Source: Paraburkholderia solitsugae | GTDB lineage: Bacteria > Pseudomonadota > Gammaproteobacteria > Burkholderiales > Burkholderiaceae | Direction of reading: 5' to 3' | Assembly: GCF_013177695.1 (NCBI RefSeq) | Contig: NZ_WOEY01000021.1 | Coordinates: 26,079-90,078, forward strand | Length of the DNA: 64,000 bases | Part shown: piece after piece, positions 1-9,885 of the stretch | How the letters are laid out: each line of letters begins with the position of its first letter | Numbering within the stretch: position 1 is the first letter of the stretch | Notes under the pieces: model-generated | What the model was told of the DNA's origin: nothing | Databases searched by the model: none | The model's input: only the letters and a program-made list of their open reading frames with translations | Made by a program: the position numbers and the translations under genes

Positions 1-19
1 TTTTGGTAGCTGGTTTCAT
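1..19 (-). CDS. 5' end of a gene cut by the window edge
   Basis: A GGAGACAACAC ribosome-binding site precedes an ATG at position 19 on the minus strand. Six codons follow (MKPATK) before the window ends. The gene lies 97 bp downstream of the SDR gene in the same direction, so it probably belongs to the same operon. In Burkholderiales such SDR polyol dehydrogenases often sit beside sugar-alcohol ABC transporter genes, and a solute-binding protein would fit here, but six residues cannot show it. Confidence 0.5.
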
Positions 20-116
20 GTGTTGTCTCCTTTCTCGTACGTTATGTAGTGCTGCGTTTGTTCTACGAAAATGACAAAGGGTGAAGCGGGAACGGCTCAT
101 CCATACTGTGATCCGC

Positions 117-899
117 TCAGCTCATCCAGTTCCCGCCGTCGACGTTCAGGGTTTGCGCGGTGATGTAGTCGGCATCCGCCGACGCGAGAAACAGGGCGGC
201 GCCGGTCAGATCGTCCGGCACACCCATACGGCCGAGCGGCACCGCTTCACCGACCAGGCGCTTCTTCTCGCCGAGCGGCCGGTTTTCATAGCGGGCGAAG
301 AGCGCGTCGACTTCTTTCCACATCGGCGTATCGACGACGCCCGGCGCGATGCCGTTCACATTGATCTTGTGCGGCGCGAGAGCGAGGGCCGCGGATTGCG
401 TATAGCTGAGCACGGCGGCTTTGGTTGCGCAGTAGTGCGACACCAGCGCCTCGCCGCGCCGCCCGGCTTGCGACGACATATTGATGATCTTGCCGCCGTG
501 GCCCTGTTCGACCATTTTCCGGGCAACGGTTTGCATCAGGAAGAACATGCCCTTCACGTTGACCGCGAAGAGGCGGTCGAACACGTCCCAGGATTCATCG
601 AGGATCGGGCGCATATCGAAGAGCGCCGCGTTGTTGAACAGGATATCGACCTGGCCGAAACGCTCCAGAGTCCTCGCGAGGATGCGTTCTATATCCTCGC
701 GGCGCGTCACATCGGCACTGACAGTCAGCACGCGGTCGCCGTAAGCGGCGCGCAACGCATCGCCGAAACTGTCCGCGGACTTCACATCGACCAGCACGCA
801 ATGCGCGCCTTCGTCCAGATAGCGCCGGGCCACGGCTTCACCGATTCCGCTTGCCGCGCCCGTCAGAATGGCCACCTTGTCTTGCAATCGTGCCGCCAC
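117..899 (-). CDS. SDR-family polyol (sorbitol/galactitol-type) dehydrogenase
   Basis: This is a classical short-chain dehydrogenase of 260 residues. The cofactor motif TGAASGIG lies at residues 13-20, NNA at 89-91, the catalytic Ser near 142, and YxxxK at Y156/K160. It ends in a typical DGGNWMS tail. I place the start at a GTG (position 899) because GGAGACAG lies just upstream and the homologous region begins there; the open frame extends 21 codons further without a better site. The closest family I recognise is sorbitol/L-iditol or galactitol 2-dehydrogenase, a cytosolic NAD(P)-dependent oxidoreductase. The exact substrate is inferred. It is probably co-transcribed with the gene at the left edge. 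Confidence 0.8.
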   Translation of the reverse strand: MAARLQDKVAILTGAASGIGEAVARRYLDEGAHCVLVDVKSADSFGDALRAAYGDRVLTVSADVTRREDIERILARTLERFGQVDILFNNAALFDMRPILDESWDVFDRLFAVNVKGMFFLMQTVARKMVEQGHGGKIINMSSQAGRRGEALVSHYCATKAAVLSYTQSAALALAPHKINVNGIAPGVVDTPMWKEVDALFARYENRPLGEKKRLVGEAVPLGRMGVPDDLTGAALFLASADADYITAQTLNVDGGNWMS

Positions 900-1143
900 T
901 GCCTGTCTCCGGTTCGTTTCGCTTCTTGAGGCGCGGTGAGCGAACGCTCGTTGCGCGAACAATTGCTCTGTTAGTGATCGAATGATCGGATACGGACCGG
1001 GTCATGTCAAGGCGCTCGACCAGATTTCGATGGTGCAGCGCGGCAGGACCGCCGCGCACCCTCTTACTGTCTCGATCGACACTAATACGAGAAATCGAAG
1101 GCAGCCCAGCCGCACTCTGCATAAGTCGCTGACAAGAATTAGA

Positions 1144-1160
1144 GATACGTTATATCATTC
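1144..1160. promoter_or_regulatory. Candidate Zur operator upstream of znuA
   Basis: The 410-bp divergent region 900-1309 between the SDR gene and znuA must hold both promoters. GATACGTTATATCATTC contains a good left half-site of the AT-rich palindrome bound by Zur (GTTATA core) and a degraded right half. It lies about 150 bp before znuA and overlaps a -10-like TTATAT. Zinc-dependent repression of znuACB by Zur is well established in proteobacteria; this particular site is a guess from the motif alone. I see nothing else notable in the spacer. Confidence 0.35.
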
Positions 1161-1309
1161 CGAACTCGCTCGGCTTTGGGCCAGCTGCCTGCGCGCAGTA
1201 CCGCCAATGCGCAGGGTTGAACGGCGGCATGCATGCGCCCGATGACCGCCAAAGCGCGCCGCTCTTAAGTTTTGTAGTTCATTCAACGCTCACGCAGCAA
1301 GGAACAACG

Positions 1310-2284
1310 ATGAAGACATTCGGTTCGATGTTGAACGGCGCGCGCCATGCGCTAAAGCGCTCGAAGACCGTGGCCATGGGCGCGGCGGTCGCTGCTGCTG
1401 TCACGCTCAGCCACAGCGCGTTTGCCGCGGATGCGAAAATCCCGGTGGTGGCAGCGGAAAACTTTTACGGTGACGTCGTGCAGCAACTGGGCGGCGACCG
1501 GGTCGACGTGACGAGCATCCTGAGCAATCCGGATCAGGATCCGCACCTGTTCGAAGCCAGCCCGAAGACGGCGCGCGCCTTGCAGCATGCGAGCCTTGTG
1601 GTCTACAACGGCGCCGACTACGATCCGTGGATGGCGAAACTGCTGGCCGCCTCGAAGAGCACGAAGCGCACCACGATCGTCGCCGCGGATCTCGTCGGCA
1701 AGGAAGGCGGCGATAATCCCCACCTCTGGTACGACCCGCAAACCATGCCGAAGGTGGCGCGCGCGGTGAGCGAGGCGCTCGTCGCGGCTGACCCGGCGCA
1801 CAAGTCGGCGTACGATGCGAACCTCGCGAAGTTTCTCGATTCGCTGAAACCCATCGACGCCAAAGTTGCCGATCTGCATGGCCGCTACGCCGGCGTGCCG
1901 GTGACGGCGACCGAGCCGGTGTTCGGTTATATGTCGGACGCGATCGGCCTCTCGATGCGCAATCTGCACTTCCAGTTGGCAACGATGAACGACACTGAAG
2001 CAAGCGCGGGCGACATCGCCGCGTTCGAACGCGATCTGCGCGAAAAGCGCGTGCGCGTTCTGATCTATAACAGCCAGGCAACCGAGGCCCTGACCAAACG
2101 CATGTTGAAGCTCGCGCAGCAATCGAAGGTGCCGACCATGAGCGTCACCGAAACCGAACCGGCCGGCAAGACCTATCAGACCTGGATGCTGACGCAGCTT
2201 GACGCGCTCTCCACGGCGCTGGCCGCGGGCGATGCAAGCGCAGCGAATGCGGCGGCCACTCCGCCCAAAGGAAAAACTCAATGA
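1310..2284 (+). CDS. znuA: Zinc ABC transporter substrate-binding protein ZnuA
   Basis: A periplasmic metal-binding protein of 324 residues from the cluster A-I (ZnuA/TroA) family. A signal peptide with a KRSK positive stretch and a hydrophobic core ends near AFA-ADA at residue 39. Metal-ligand regions include DPHLFEAS (His79) and NPHLWYDP. The acidic, His-rich loop seen in many ZnuA proteins is absent; a His-rich stretch is instead found at the end of the ATPase ZnuC. The start ATG at 1310 follows AAGGAACAACG; the frame is open earlier but has no site. The last four bases overlap znuC (ATGA), so the two are translationally coupled. Confidence 0.9.
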   Translation: MKTFGSMLNGARHALKRSKTVAMGAAVAAAVTLSHSAFAADAKIPVVAAENFYGDVVQQLGGDRVDVTSILSNPDQDPHLFEASPKTARALQHASLVVYNGADYDPWMAKLLAASKSTKRTTIVAADLVGKEGGDNPHLWYDPQTMPKVARAVSEALVAADPAHKSAYDANLAKFLDSLKPIDAKVADLHGRYAGVPVTATEPVFGYMSDAIGLSMRNLHFQLATMNDTEASAGDIAAFERDLREKRVRVLIYNSQATEALTKRMLKLAQQSKVPTMSVTETEPAGKTYQTWMLTQLDALSTALAAGDASAANAAATPPKGKTQ

Positions 2285-3246
2285 ACGAGACTGGCCGCAG
2301 CACGCCAGCTAATGCATCAACCAGTGCATCAGGACGCACCACCGCGCCCGTGCTTGAACTCGAGCACGTGACGCTCGAACTCGGCGGCCGCACGATTTTG
2401 CGCGACACCGGCTTCGTGGTGAACCAGGGCGAATTCATCGGCGTGCTCGGGCCGAACGGCGCGGGCAAAACCACGCTCATGCGCGCCGTGCTCGGCCTCG
2501 TGCCGGCGGCGAGCGGCGCAATCCGCGTGCTGGGCCAGCCGGTGGAGCGCGGCAATGCGTCGATCGGCTATATGCCGCAGACGCGCAGTGCGCTGGCCGG
2601 GCGCCGCGTGCGCGGCCGCGATTTCATCGCGATGGCCGCCGATGGACACCGCTGGGGCCTGCCCCATGCGGACAGCAAGACCCGCGCCGATGTCGAGCGG
2701 GTGCTGGATCTGGTAGGCGGCCGCCAGCTGGCCGAGCGGCCGTTATCGGAACTGTCGGGTGGCGAGCGTCAGCGTCTGCTGCTCGCGCAGTGCCTGCTCG
2801 GCAACCCCAAGCTGCTGCTGCTCGACGAACCGCTGATCAGTCTCGATCCGCATCATCAGAAAAGCGTAGTCGAACTGGTGCGGCGCGTGCAGCAGGAACT
2901 CGGCATTGCCGTGCTGTTCTCGGCGCACGAACTGAATCCGCTTCTGCACGCGCTCGATCGCGTGCTGTATCTCGGCAGCGGCGTCGCCGCGCTCGGCACG
3001 GTCGATGAAGTCATTACGAAGCCGGTGCTGTCGCGTCTCTACGGCTCGCCGATCGACGTGATGCGCGTGAACGGCCGCATCTTCGTGATGTCGGGCGACG
3101 TCGAAGTCGAGAAACACGATCACGAGCACGAACTCGACGAGAACGGTGGCCATAGCCACTCACACTCGCATTCGCACGACCACGGTGGCGCGCACGGCCA
3201 CTCTCACAAGCACGACTCACGCGACGGACACACGCACGATGTTTGA
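2281..3246 (+). CDS. znuC: Zinc ABC transporter ATPase ZnuC with a His-rich tail
   Basis: The nucleotide-binding subunit of the zinc importer, 321 residues. It has Walker A GPNGAGKTT, signature LSGGERQR, Walker B LLLLDEP and the switch His in FSAHEL. After the ATPase domain a roughly 45-residue tail carries about 15 histidines in HS, HD and HG pairs, which suggests zinc binding or sensing. It overlaps znuA by 4 bp and znuB by 8 bp. The His-rich tail partly overlaps the start of znuB, so changes in one constrain the other. Confidence 0.92.
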   Translation: MNETGRSTPANASTSASGRTTAPVLELEHVTLELGGRTILRDTGFVVNQGEFIGVLGPNGAGKTTLMRAVLGLVPAASGAIRVLGQPVERGNASIGYMPQTRSALAGRRVRGRDFIAMAADGHRWGLPHADSKTRADVERVLDLVGGRQLAERPLSELSGGERQRLLLAQCLLGNPKLLLLDEPLISLDPHHQKSVVELVRRVQQELGIAVLFSAHELNPLLHALDRVLYLGSGVAALGTVDEVITKPVLSRLYGSPIDVMRVNGRIFVMSGDVEVEKHDHEHELDENGGHSHSHSHSHDHGGAHGHSHKHDSRDGHTHDV

Positions 3247-4021
3247 ATACGATTTCATGGTGAACGCGTTCGCGGCGTCGGGAATCGTCGCGGTGCTGGC
3301 AGGCGTGGTGGGCTATTTTCTGGTGATGCGCGGGCAGACCTTCGCAGGCCACGCGCTCTCGCACGTCGGCTTCACCGGCGCGACGGGGGCTGTCCTGATC
3401 GGCATCTCGCCGATCTGGGGGATGATCGGATTCACGCTGGCGGCGGGCGTCGGCATGGGCGCGCTCGGGGAGAAGCTGGCCGGCCGCGATGTCGCGATCG
3501 GCGTGATCCTGTCGCTGTCGCTCGGCTTCGGCCTGTTGTTCCTGCACTTCTTCACCGCCTACGCGACGCAGGTCACCGCGCTGCTGTTCGGCAACGTGCT
3601 CGGCGTGAATGCCTCGACACTCGGTGTGCTGGCCGCGTTGGGCGTCGTCAGCTTGCTGGCGCTCGCGGCGATCATGCGGCCCTTGCTATTTGCGTCGTTG
3701 CAGCCCGAATTGGCCGAAGCCAAGGGCGTGTCGTTGCGTCGGGTGTCGGTGCTGTTTCTGGCGATTGCCGCACTGGCTGTGGCAGCGTGTACGCAGATCG
3801 TCGGCGTGCTGCTGGTGTTCACGCTGATGGTCGGGCCGGCTGCCGCCGCGCAAAACGTGACGACGCGACTCTCGACCGGTCTCGTGCTCGCCGCTGTGTT
3901 CGCGCTGGTACAGGCGTGGCTCGGGTTGACGCTCGCGTTCTACACCGACTGGCCGACGAGCTTCTGGATCACCGTGCTGTCGGCTGTCGTGTATGGCGGG
4001 AGTTTGTTGGGGCGGCGTTAA
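3239..4021 (+). CDS. znuB: Zinc ABC transporter permease ZnuB
   Basis: An integral inner-membrane protein of 260 residues from the ABC-3 family, with about eight hydrophobic segments and the family pattern GHALSHVGFTGATGA near residues 40-55. It forms the zinc channel with ZnuC. The ATG at 3239 lies inside the last codons of znuC and starts with MFEYDFMVNAF; an upstream frame exists but is only a shadow of the His-rich tail. It is the last gene of znuACB and faces fghA. Confidence 0.9.
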   Translation: MFEYDFMVNAFAASGIVAVLAGVVGYFLVMRGQTFAGHALSHVGFTGATGAVLIGISPIWGMIGFTLAAGVGMGALGEKLAGRDVAIGVILSLSLGFGLLFLHFFTAYATQVTALLFGNVLGVNASTLGVLAALGVVSLLALAAIMRPLLFASLQPELAEAKGVSLRRVSVLFLAIAALAVAACTQIVGVLLVFTLMVGPAAAAQNVTTRLSTGLVLAAVFALVQAWLGLTLAFYTDWPTSFWITVLSAVVYGGSLLGRR

Positions 4022-4139
4022 GCTGCGCTTAGCACGCGTTGAAGTGGCGCAGGTGCGTTGAGTGGCTGACTGAGCGTGCCGGTTGCGTAGTCCAAGCCAC
4101 ATTCGTTGCGGTGGCGCATTTCGCATTGGCGAAGATCTG

Positions 4140-4176
4140 GCGATAGCGGCGGCACACTGCGTGCCGCCGCTATCGC
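4140..4176. terminator. Perfect 16-bp hairpin between convergent genes
   Basis: GCGATAGCGGCGGCAC (4140-4155) is perfectly repeated in reverse at 4161-4176 with a 5-base loop. It lies between the ends of znuB and fghA, 11 bp after the fghA stop. There is no U-tract on either side, so it may block RNA decay or rely on Rho rather than act as a classic intrinsic terminator. Confidence 0.6.
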
Positions 4177-4187
4177 CCCGGCGAATG

Positions 4188-5039
4188 TTAACCGAGCAGC
4201 ACCTTCGCGTGATGCGCGAGATGATCCTCGATAAACGTCGAGATGAAGTAATACCCGTGGTCATAGCCTGCGTGACGACGCAACGTCAGCGGCTGCCCCG
4301 CGGCCTTGCAGGCCGCTTCGAACACATCCGGGTTCAGCTGCTCGGCGAGGAACTGATCCGCCAGCCCCTGATCGATCAGAATCCCTTGCGCAAACTTGCG
4401 CGATGCGTGGGCGACCAGCTCGCTCGAGTCATACTGCCTCCACGTTTCGCGGTCTTCGCCCAGATACCCGCTGAACGCCTTCACGCCCCACGGACACTGT
4501 GAAGGCGCGGCAATCGGCGCGAACGCCGACACCGACCGATAGATCTCCGGATTGCGCAGCGCCAGCATCAACGCGCCATGTCCCCCCATCGAATGCCCGA
4601 AGATGCCCAGACGCGCACCGTCCACCGGCAGATTCGCGAGCACCGTTTCGCGCAGTTCATCGCGCACATACGAGTACATCCGATAGTGCTTCGCCCACGG
4701 CTGCTGCGTCGCGTTGACGTAAAAGCCCGCGCCCACGCCGAAGTCCCACGCCGCGCTTTCGCCCGGCACGCCCGCCCCGCGCGGACTGGTGTCCGGCGCG
4801 ACCAGCGCGATGCCATGCTGTGCCGCGAAGCGCTGCGCGCCGGCCTTGACCGGAAAGGTTTCTTCCGTACAGGTCAGACCCGCGAGATAGAACAGCGCGG
4901 GCACATTCGCATTGGTCTGCAAGGCCTGCGGCGGCAGATACACCGAGAAGCGCATTGGCAGACCGATGGTCTGCGAGTCGTGCCGGTAGATCCGCTGCTC
5001 GCCGCCATGACAGGCATGCGACGACAAGAGTTCAAGCAT
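4188..5039 (-). CDS. fghA: S-formylglutathione hydrolase
   Basis: An alpha/beta hydrolase of 283 residues that cleaves S-formylglutathione to formate and glutathione, the second step of glutathione-dependent formaldehyde detoxification in the cytosol. The nucleophile elbow GHSMGG places the catalytic Ser at residue 150; the conserved LTCTEE region (oxyanion/glutathione pocket) is near residues 55-60 and a HDHGYYF-like His motif (YDHGYYF) lies near the C-terminus. The length is normal. It lies 35 bp after adhC in the same direction, so the two steps are co-expressed. Confidence 0.93.
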   Translation of the reverse strand: MLELLSSHACHGGEQRIYRHDSQTIGLPMRFSVYLPPQALQTNANVPALFYLAGLTCTEETFPVKAGAQRFAAQHGIALVAPDTSPRGAGVPGESAAWDFGVGAGFYVNATQQPWAKHYRMYSYVRDELRETVLANLPVDGARLGIFGHSMGGHGALMLALRNPEIYRSVSAFAPIAAPSQCPWGVKAFSGYLGEDRETWRQYDSSELVAHASRKFAQGILIDQGLADQFLAEQLNPDVFEAACKAAGQPLTLRRHAGYDHGYYFISTFIEDHLAHHAKVLLG

Positions 5040-5074
5040 CGCGATGCTCCTTTCTGTGCTGGCTCAGTGCCGCA

Positions 5075-6181
<1,107 letters not shown>

Positions 6182-6412
6182 CGTGAATGCTCCTGTGAGT
6201 CTGTGAATGCCTGGCGCGTCGCGGTGAGATATCGCGCGGCGTGCCGATGTCGCAGTTCGGTTACTGCAATGAATGTGTGTGCCAGGTTGTGGACGAACGG
6301 CGTTGCGCTCGTCCGCGATCCTCGTCCGCCATCATTTGCCGGCCTATACCTTAGCGTGCGAAAGCCGTAATGGTATTGCGAAGTACGTCGCAGCATTGTC
6401 TATAGCTGACAT

Positions 6413-6431
6413 CGCTTCGGTTACCGAAGCG
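6413..6431. terminator. Hairpin spanning the xylB stop codon
   Basis: CGCTTCGG (6413-6420) and CCGAAGCG (6424-6431) form a perfect 8-bp stem, and the xylB stop codon TAA is the loop. There is no U-run. The 6182-6412 spacer between xylB and adhC otherwise shows nothing I can name beyond room for the adhC promoter. Confidence 0.35.
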
Positions 6432-7866
6432 GCGTTTCGCCGAACCATGATTCGACGCGTCCATACAGATCGAGAAAACGCGCATAACGTTCGGCGAGCG
6501 CCGCATCGCCTTGCGGCCCGGCAACACGCGTCGCGCCCGGCGCAAGCGCGGCGAGGTCGCCCGCGTGCCAATGTCCGCTCGCCAGTCCACCCAGGATGGC
6601 CGCGCCGCGCGGCGCCGCGTTTGGACAATCCACGGCATACAGGTCGACGTTCAGCGCATCGGCGAGCAACTGCCGCCAGCGCGCATCGACTGAACCACCG
6701 CCCGCGAGTTTCAATGTCGTCACCGTCGCGCCGCTTGCACGAATCGCGTCGAACCCGGCGCGCAGCGAGAACGCGACACCTTCGAATGCGGCGCGCATCA
6801 TCGTGGCGCGCGTGTGGTCGAGCGCGAGGCCAAGCCAGCCGCCACGTGCGGCGGGGTTGAGCCACGGGGTGCGCTCGCCGGTGAGGTAGGGCAGAAAAGT
6901 CAGACCCGCTGCGGCGACGGGGGTAGCGCCTGTTGTATCGCCGAACGCATCACGATAGGCATCCGCCCATTCATATGAAAGCCAGCCGCGCACGCGTTCG
7001 AGCGCGACGCCGACGTTCTGCATCGCCGCCATCCGATACCAGTGATCGCTCGCCGCCCGATAGCGATGCAGTCCTTTTACCGCTCGTGGTGCGTGCTCGG
7101 CAAGCACGACGATTTGTCCACCGGTGCCGGTGGTGAGCAAGGCGTCTCCGTCGCTCGCGAGACCACTGCCGAGTGCCGCGCATGGCGTATCGGCGGCACC
7201 GATCGCAAGCACGATGCCCGCGCGCAGACCCAGCGCCTGCGCAGCTTTCGGCGACAAGACGCCACCCGCCGCATACGCAGGCGCAAGCGGCGCAAACCAT
7301 TCACGCGGCAGCTTGAGCCGCTCAAGCAGCGCCTGATCCCATACCCCGGCGGGATCGGCGAGCGCGGTCGCGCAGGCGTCAGAAGGATCGGTTGCGATCA
7401 CGCCGCCCAGCGCGACACGCAGCCAATCTTTCGGTTGCAACGCCCAGCGCGTCTTGCGCGCGGACTGCGGTTCGGTCTGCACGAGCCAGCGCAGCAAAGG
7501 ACCAGCCATGCCGGGCGCAACCGGATTCGGCTGTGGCTCGGGCCACTGATCGAGCAGACCTAACGCACGCGTGTCGGGCCAGAGCATCGCGGGGCGCACG
7601 GCTTCGCCCTCTGCGTCGATCAGAACAACACCGTGCATCTGTCCGGAGAAACCGATTGCCTGCACCTCGCGGCGCAAATCTTCGGGCAAACGCGCCGCCG
7701 CTTCGCAAAGCGCACGCCACCAGGTTTGCACCGGGATTTCGGCCCAGCCGGAATGTGGCGTTTCGAGCGCATACGCGACACTCGCCGCGGCCTGCTCGCG
7801 GCCGCTTTTGTCAACGATTGCTACTTTGAGGGAGCCGGTGCCGAGGTCGATGCCAAGAAAACTCAT
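6421..7866 (-). CDS. xylB: Xylulokinase
   Basis: A FGGY-family carbohydrate kinase of 481 residues that phosphorylates D-xylulose to xylulose 5-phosphate for the pentose phosphate pathway. The N-terminal phosphate motif IDLGTGSLKVAI lies at residues 5-16, the substrate motif GFSGQMHG near residue 75, and ATP-site glycines in TTGTGGQ and LAGGGS further on. Length matches XylB (about 480-490). It stands alone here between adhC and the divergent purine permease. It could serve a sugar-alcohol pathway together with the SDR gene at the left edge, but it is not in that operon. Confidence 0.85.
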   Translation of the reverse strand: MSFLGIDLGTGSLKVAIVDKSGREQAAASVAYALETPHSGWAEIPVQTWWRALCEAAARLPEDLRREVQAIGFSGQMHGVVLIDAEGEAVRPAMLWPDTRALGLLDQWPEPQPNPVAPGMAGPLLRWLVQTEPQSARKTRWALQPKDWLRVALGGVIATDPSDACATALADPAGVWDQALLERLKLPREWFAPLAPAYAAGGVLSPKAAQALGLRAGIVLAIGAADTPCAALGSGLASDGDALLTTGTGGQIVVLAEHAPRAVKGLHRYRAASDHWYRMAAMQNVGVALERVRGWLSYEWADAYRDAFGDTTGATPVAAAGLTFLPYLTGERTPWLNPAARGGWLGLALDHTRATMMRAAFEGVAFSLRAGFDAIRASGATVTTLKLAGGGSVDARWRQLLADALNVDLYAVDCPNAAPRGAAILGGLASGHWHAGDLAALAPGATRVAGPQGDAALAERYARFLDLYGRVESWFGETPLR

Positions 7867-8291
7867 GGGCGATAGAACGTCAATTTGAGCTTGGGGATCA
7901 GCACGCGAATGGTGCCTGGAACGGTGTATTTTCCGTCACCGCTGCGCGCCTTCGGAAGCACGCCCGAAAACACGCTAAAAGCCCGGAATCGCGGGTTAAC
8001 CCCGCCACGCCGCGAGCCGCACCAAAACAGCACTATGCGTCGAGCGAGATACACCCCATTCATTCTCACACATATCACTCCAGGGCGGGCGCGCGCGACG
8101 CGTGAGCGCCCATCGCCGCTGCATAGGGCTTGCCGCCGATTTGTGCGGCGCGTTCATTTCTTTTGGCTTTCAAACGGGCCTCACGCATATCGTCACCGGG
8201 AATGCCGGAATAGGCCCCAGTGGTCTTGTTGCGCTTTATCGTTCCGCATACCTTGGAGCCATCCCAAAACGAGATGGTGGAGAGAGACAAA
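7867..8291. other. 425-bp divergent spacer between xylB and the purine permease gene
   Basis: This region must contain the promoters of both genes. I see no clear operator, riboswitch or RNA gene. A short near-palindrome (GCGGGTTAACCCCGC, near 7991) stands out weakly. A minus-strand reading frame (8075-8305) runs through part of it but lacks a ribosome-binding site and has mixed wobble bases, so I do not annotate it as a gene. Confidence 0.4.
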
Positions 8292-9704
8292 ATGCAATCG
8301 AACACGGTTCACCCGTGCGACGAGCGACTGCCCGCGGGCCAGTTGCTGACGCTCGGCATTCAGCACGTTTTGGTAATGTACGCAGGCGCAGTTGCGGTGC
8401 CGCTGATCATCGGTGCGGCGCTCAAATTGCCGAAAGACCAGATCGCGTTCCTGATCAGCGCCGATCTGTTTTCCTGCGGCATCGCCACGCTGATTCAGAC
8501 CCTCGGTCTGTGGATCTTCGGCATCCGTCTGCCGGTCATCATGGGCTGCACGTTCGCGGCTGTCGGTCCGATGGTCGCGATCGGCACCAATCCATCGCTC
8601 GGTATTCTCGATATCTTCGGCTCGACGATTGCGGCCGGTATCATCGGCATCCTGCTCGCGCCGGCGGTCGGCAAGCTGCTGCGCTTTTTCCCGCCAGTGG
8701 TGATCGGCGTGGTGATCTCGGTGATCGGCCTCTCGCTGATGGAAGTGGGCATCAACTGGGCGGCCGGCGGCGTGGGCAATCCTGACTACGGCAACCCGGT
8801 CTATCTTGGTCTGTCGCTGATGGTGCTGATGCTGATTCTGCTTATCAACAAGTTCGCCAAGGGCTTCCTCGCCAATATTTCCGTGCTGCTCGGCATCGTC
8901 GCGGGTTTCGTGATCGCGCTGGCGCTCGGCCGCGTGAACATGGACGGCGTCACGCACGCACCGTGGGTCGGCATCGTGATGCCGTTCCACTTCGGCCTGC
9001 CGCATTTCGATCCGCTCGCGATCGCAACGATGGTCACCGTGATGTTCGTCACCTTCATCGAATCGACCGGCATGTTCCTCGCGGTCGGCGACATGGTCGA
9101 TCGTCCGGTGGATCAGAAGACGCTGGTGCGCGGTCTGCGCGTCGACGGTCTGGGCACGCTGATCGGCGGCATCTTCAACTCGTTTCCGCATACCTCGTTC
9201 TCGCAGAACGTCGGCCTGATCGGCGTGACGGGCGTGAAGAGCCGCTTTGTCTGCGCGATGGGCGGCGTGATCCTGGTGCTGCTGGGCCTGTTCCCGAAGA
9301 TGGCGCAAGTGGTTGCTTCGGTGCCGGCCTTCGTGCTGGGCGGCGCGGGCATCGTGATGTTCGGCATGGTTGCGGCGAACGGCATCAAGGTTCTGGCCAA
9401 GGTCGACTTCGTGAAGAACCACCACAACCTGTTCATCGTCGCGGTGAGTATCGGTATGGGTCTGGTGCCGGTGGTGTCGCCGCAATTCTTCTCGAAACTG
9501 CCGCCGGCGCTGTCGCCGCTGCTGCATAGCGGGATCTTGCTGGCGTCGGTGTCGGCGGTCGTGCTGAACCTGATCTTCAACGGTGTGAAGAGCGAGAAGA
9601 AAGCGCAGTGCGAAATTCGCAAGGCCGGCCATGATTTCGACGGACGCGGCGGCAATGAACCGAAGGGCGGCGACGAGATGCTGCGTTCCGCGGATGTGCA
9701 CTGA
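8292..9704 (+). CDS. NCS2-family xanthine/uric acid permease
   Basis: A nucleobase:cation symporter-2 protein of 470 residues with 12-14 membrane segments. Family signatures visible are the N-terminal LGIQHVLVMYAG, the TM8 region with ESTGMFLAVGD and the downstream SFPHTSFSQNVGLIGVTGVKSR. The ESTG form (not the uracil-permease form) points to xanthine or urate as substrate, imported with protons across the inner membrane. The ATG at 8292 is chosen because GGAGAGAG lies 7 bases upstream; an ATG at 8274 has no such site. It is monocistronic and ends in a strong terminator. Confidence 0.88.
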   Translation: MQSNTVHPCDERLPAGQLLTLGIQHVLVMYAGAVAVPLIIGAALKLPKDQIAFLISADLFSCGIATLIQTLGLWIFGIRLPVIMGCTFAAVGPMVAIGTNPSLGILDIFGSTIAAGIIGILLAPAVGKLLRFFPPVVIGVVISVIGLSLMEVGINWAAGGVGNPDYGNPVYLGLSLMVLMLILLINKFAKGFLANISVLLGIVAGFVIALALGRVNMDGVTHAPWVGIVMPFHFGLPHFDPLAIATMVTVMFVTFIESTGMFLAVGDMVDRPVDQKTLVRGLRVDGLGTLIGGIFNSFPHTSFSQNVGLIGVTGVKSRFVCAMGGVILVLLGLFPKMAQVVASVPAFVLGGAGIVMFGMVAANGIKVLAKVDFVKNHHNLFIVAVSIGMGLVPVVSPQFFSKLPPALSPLLHSGILLASVSAVVLNLIFNGVKSEKKAQCEIRKAGHDFDGRGGNEPKGGDEMLRSADVH

Positions 9705-9774
9705 GCATCTGACTGCACCCAGCGCGGCGCGACAGAGATCGCGCTGAACGCTGAATTAAGTCGAGTTGGGCATT

Positions 9775-9808
9775 AAAAAAACGCCACGGCATGCCGTGGC
9801 GTTTTTTA
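9775..9808. terminator. Bidirectional intrinsic terminator
   Basis: A perfect palindrome at 9781-9802 (arms ACGCCACGGCA and TGCCGTGGCGT) is flanked by six A on the left and six T on the right. It lies between the convergent purine permease and efflux genes and should stop transcription from both sides. Confidence 0.95.
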
Positions 9809-9885
9809 TTACCGGCTGCCCAGGACAGCTTTCCTGATGAAACCGAAAGCCACCCCAAGCGCCTGCTGCTACGAGACTACAAGAC

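Noticed and set aside
8193..9701. 502-codon minus-strand frame opposite the purine permease
   Set aside because: Antisense shadow, His/Asp/Arg-rich, no homology that I recognise.
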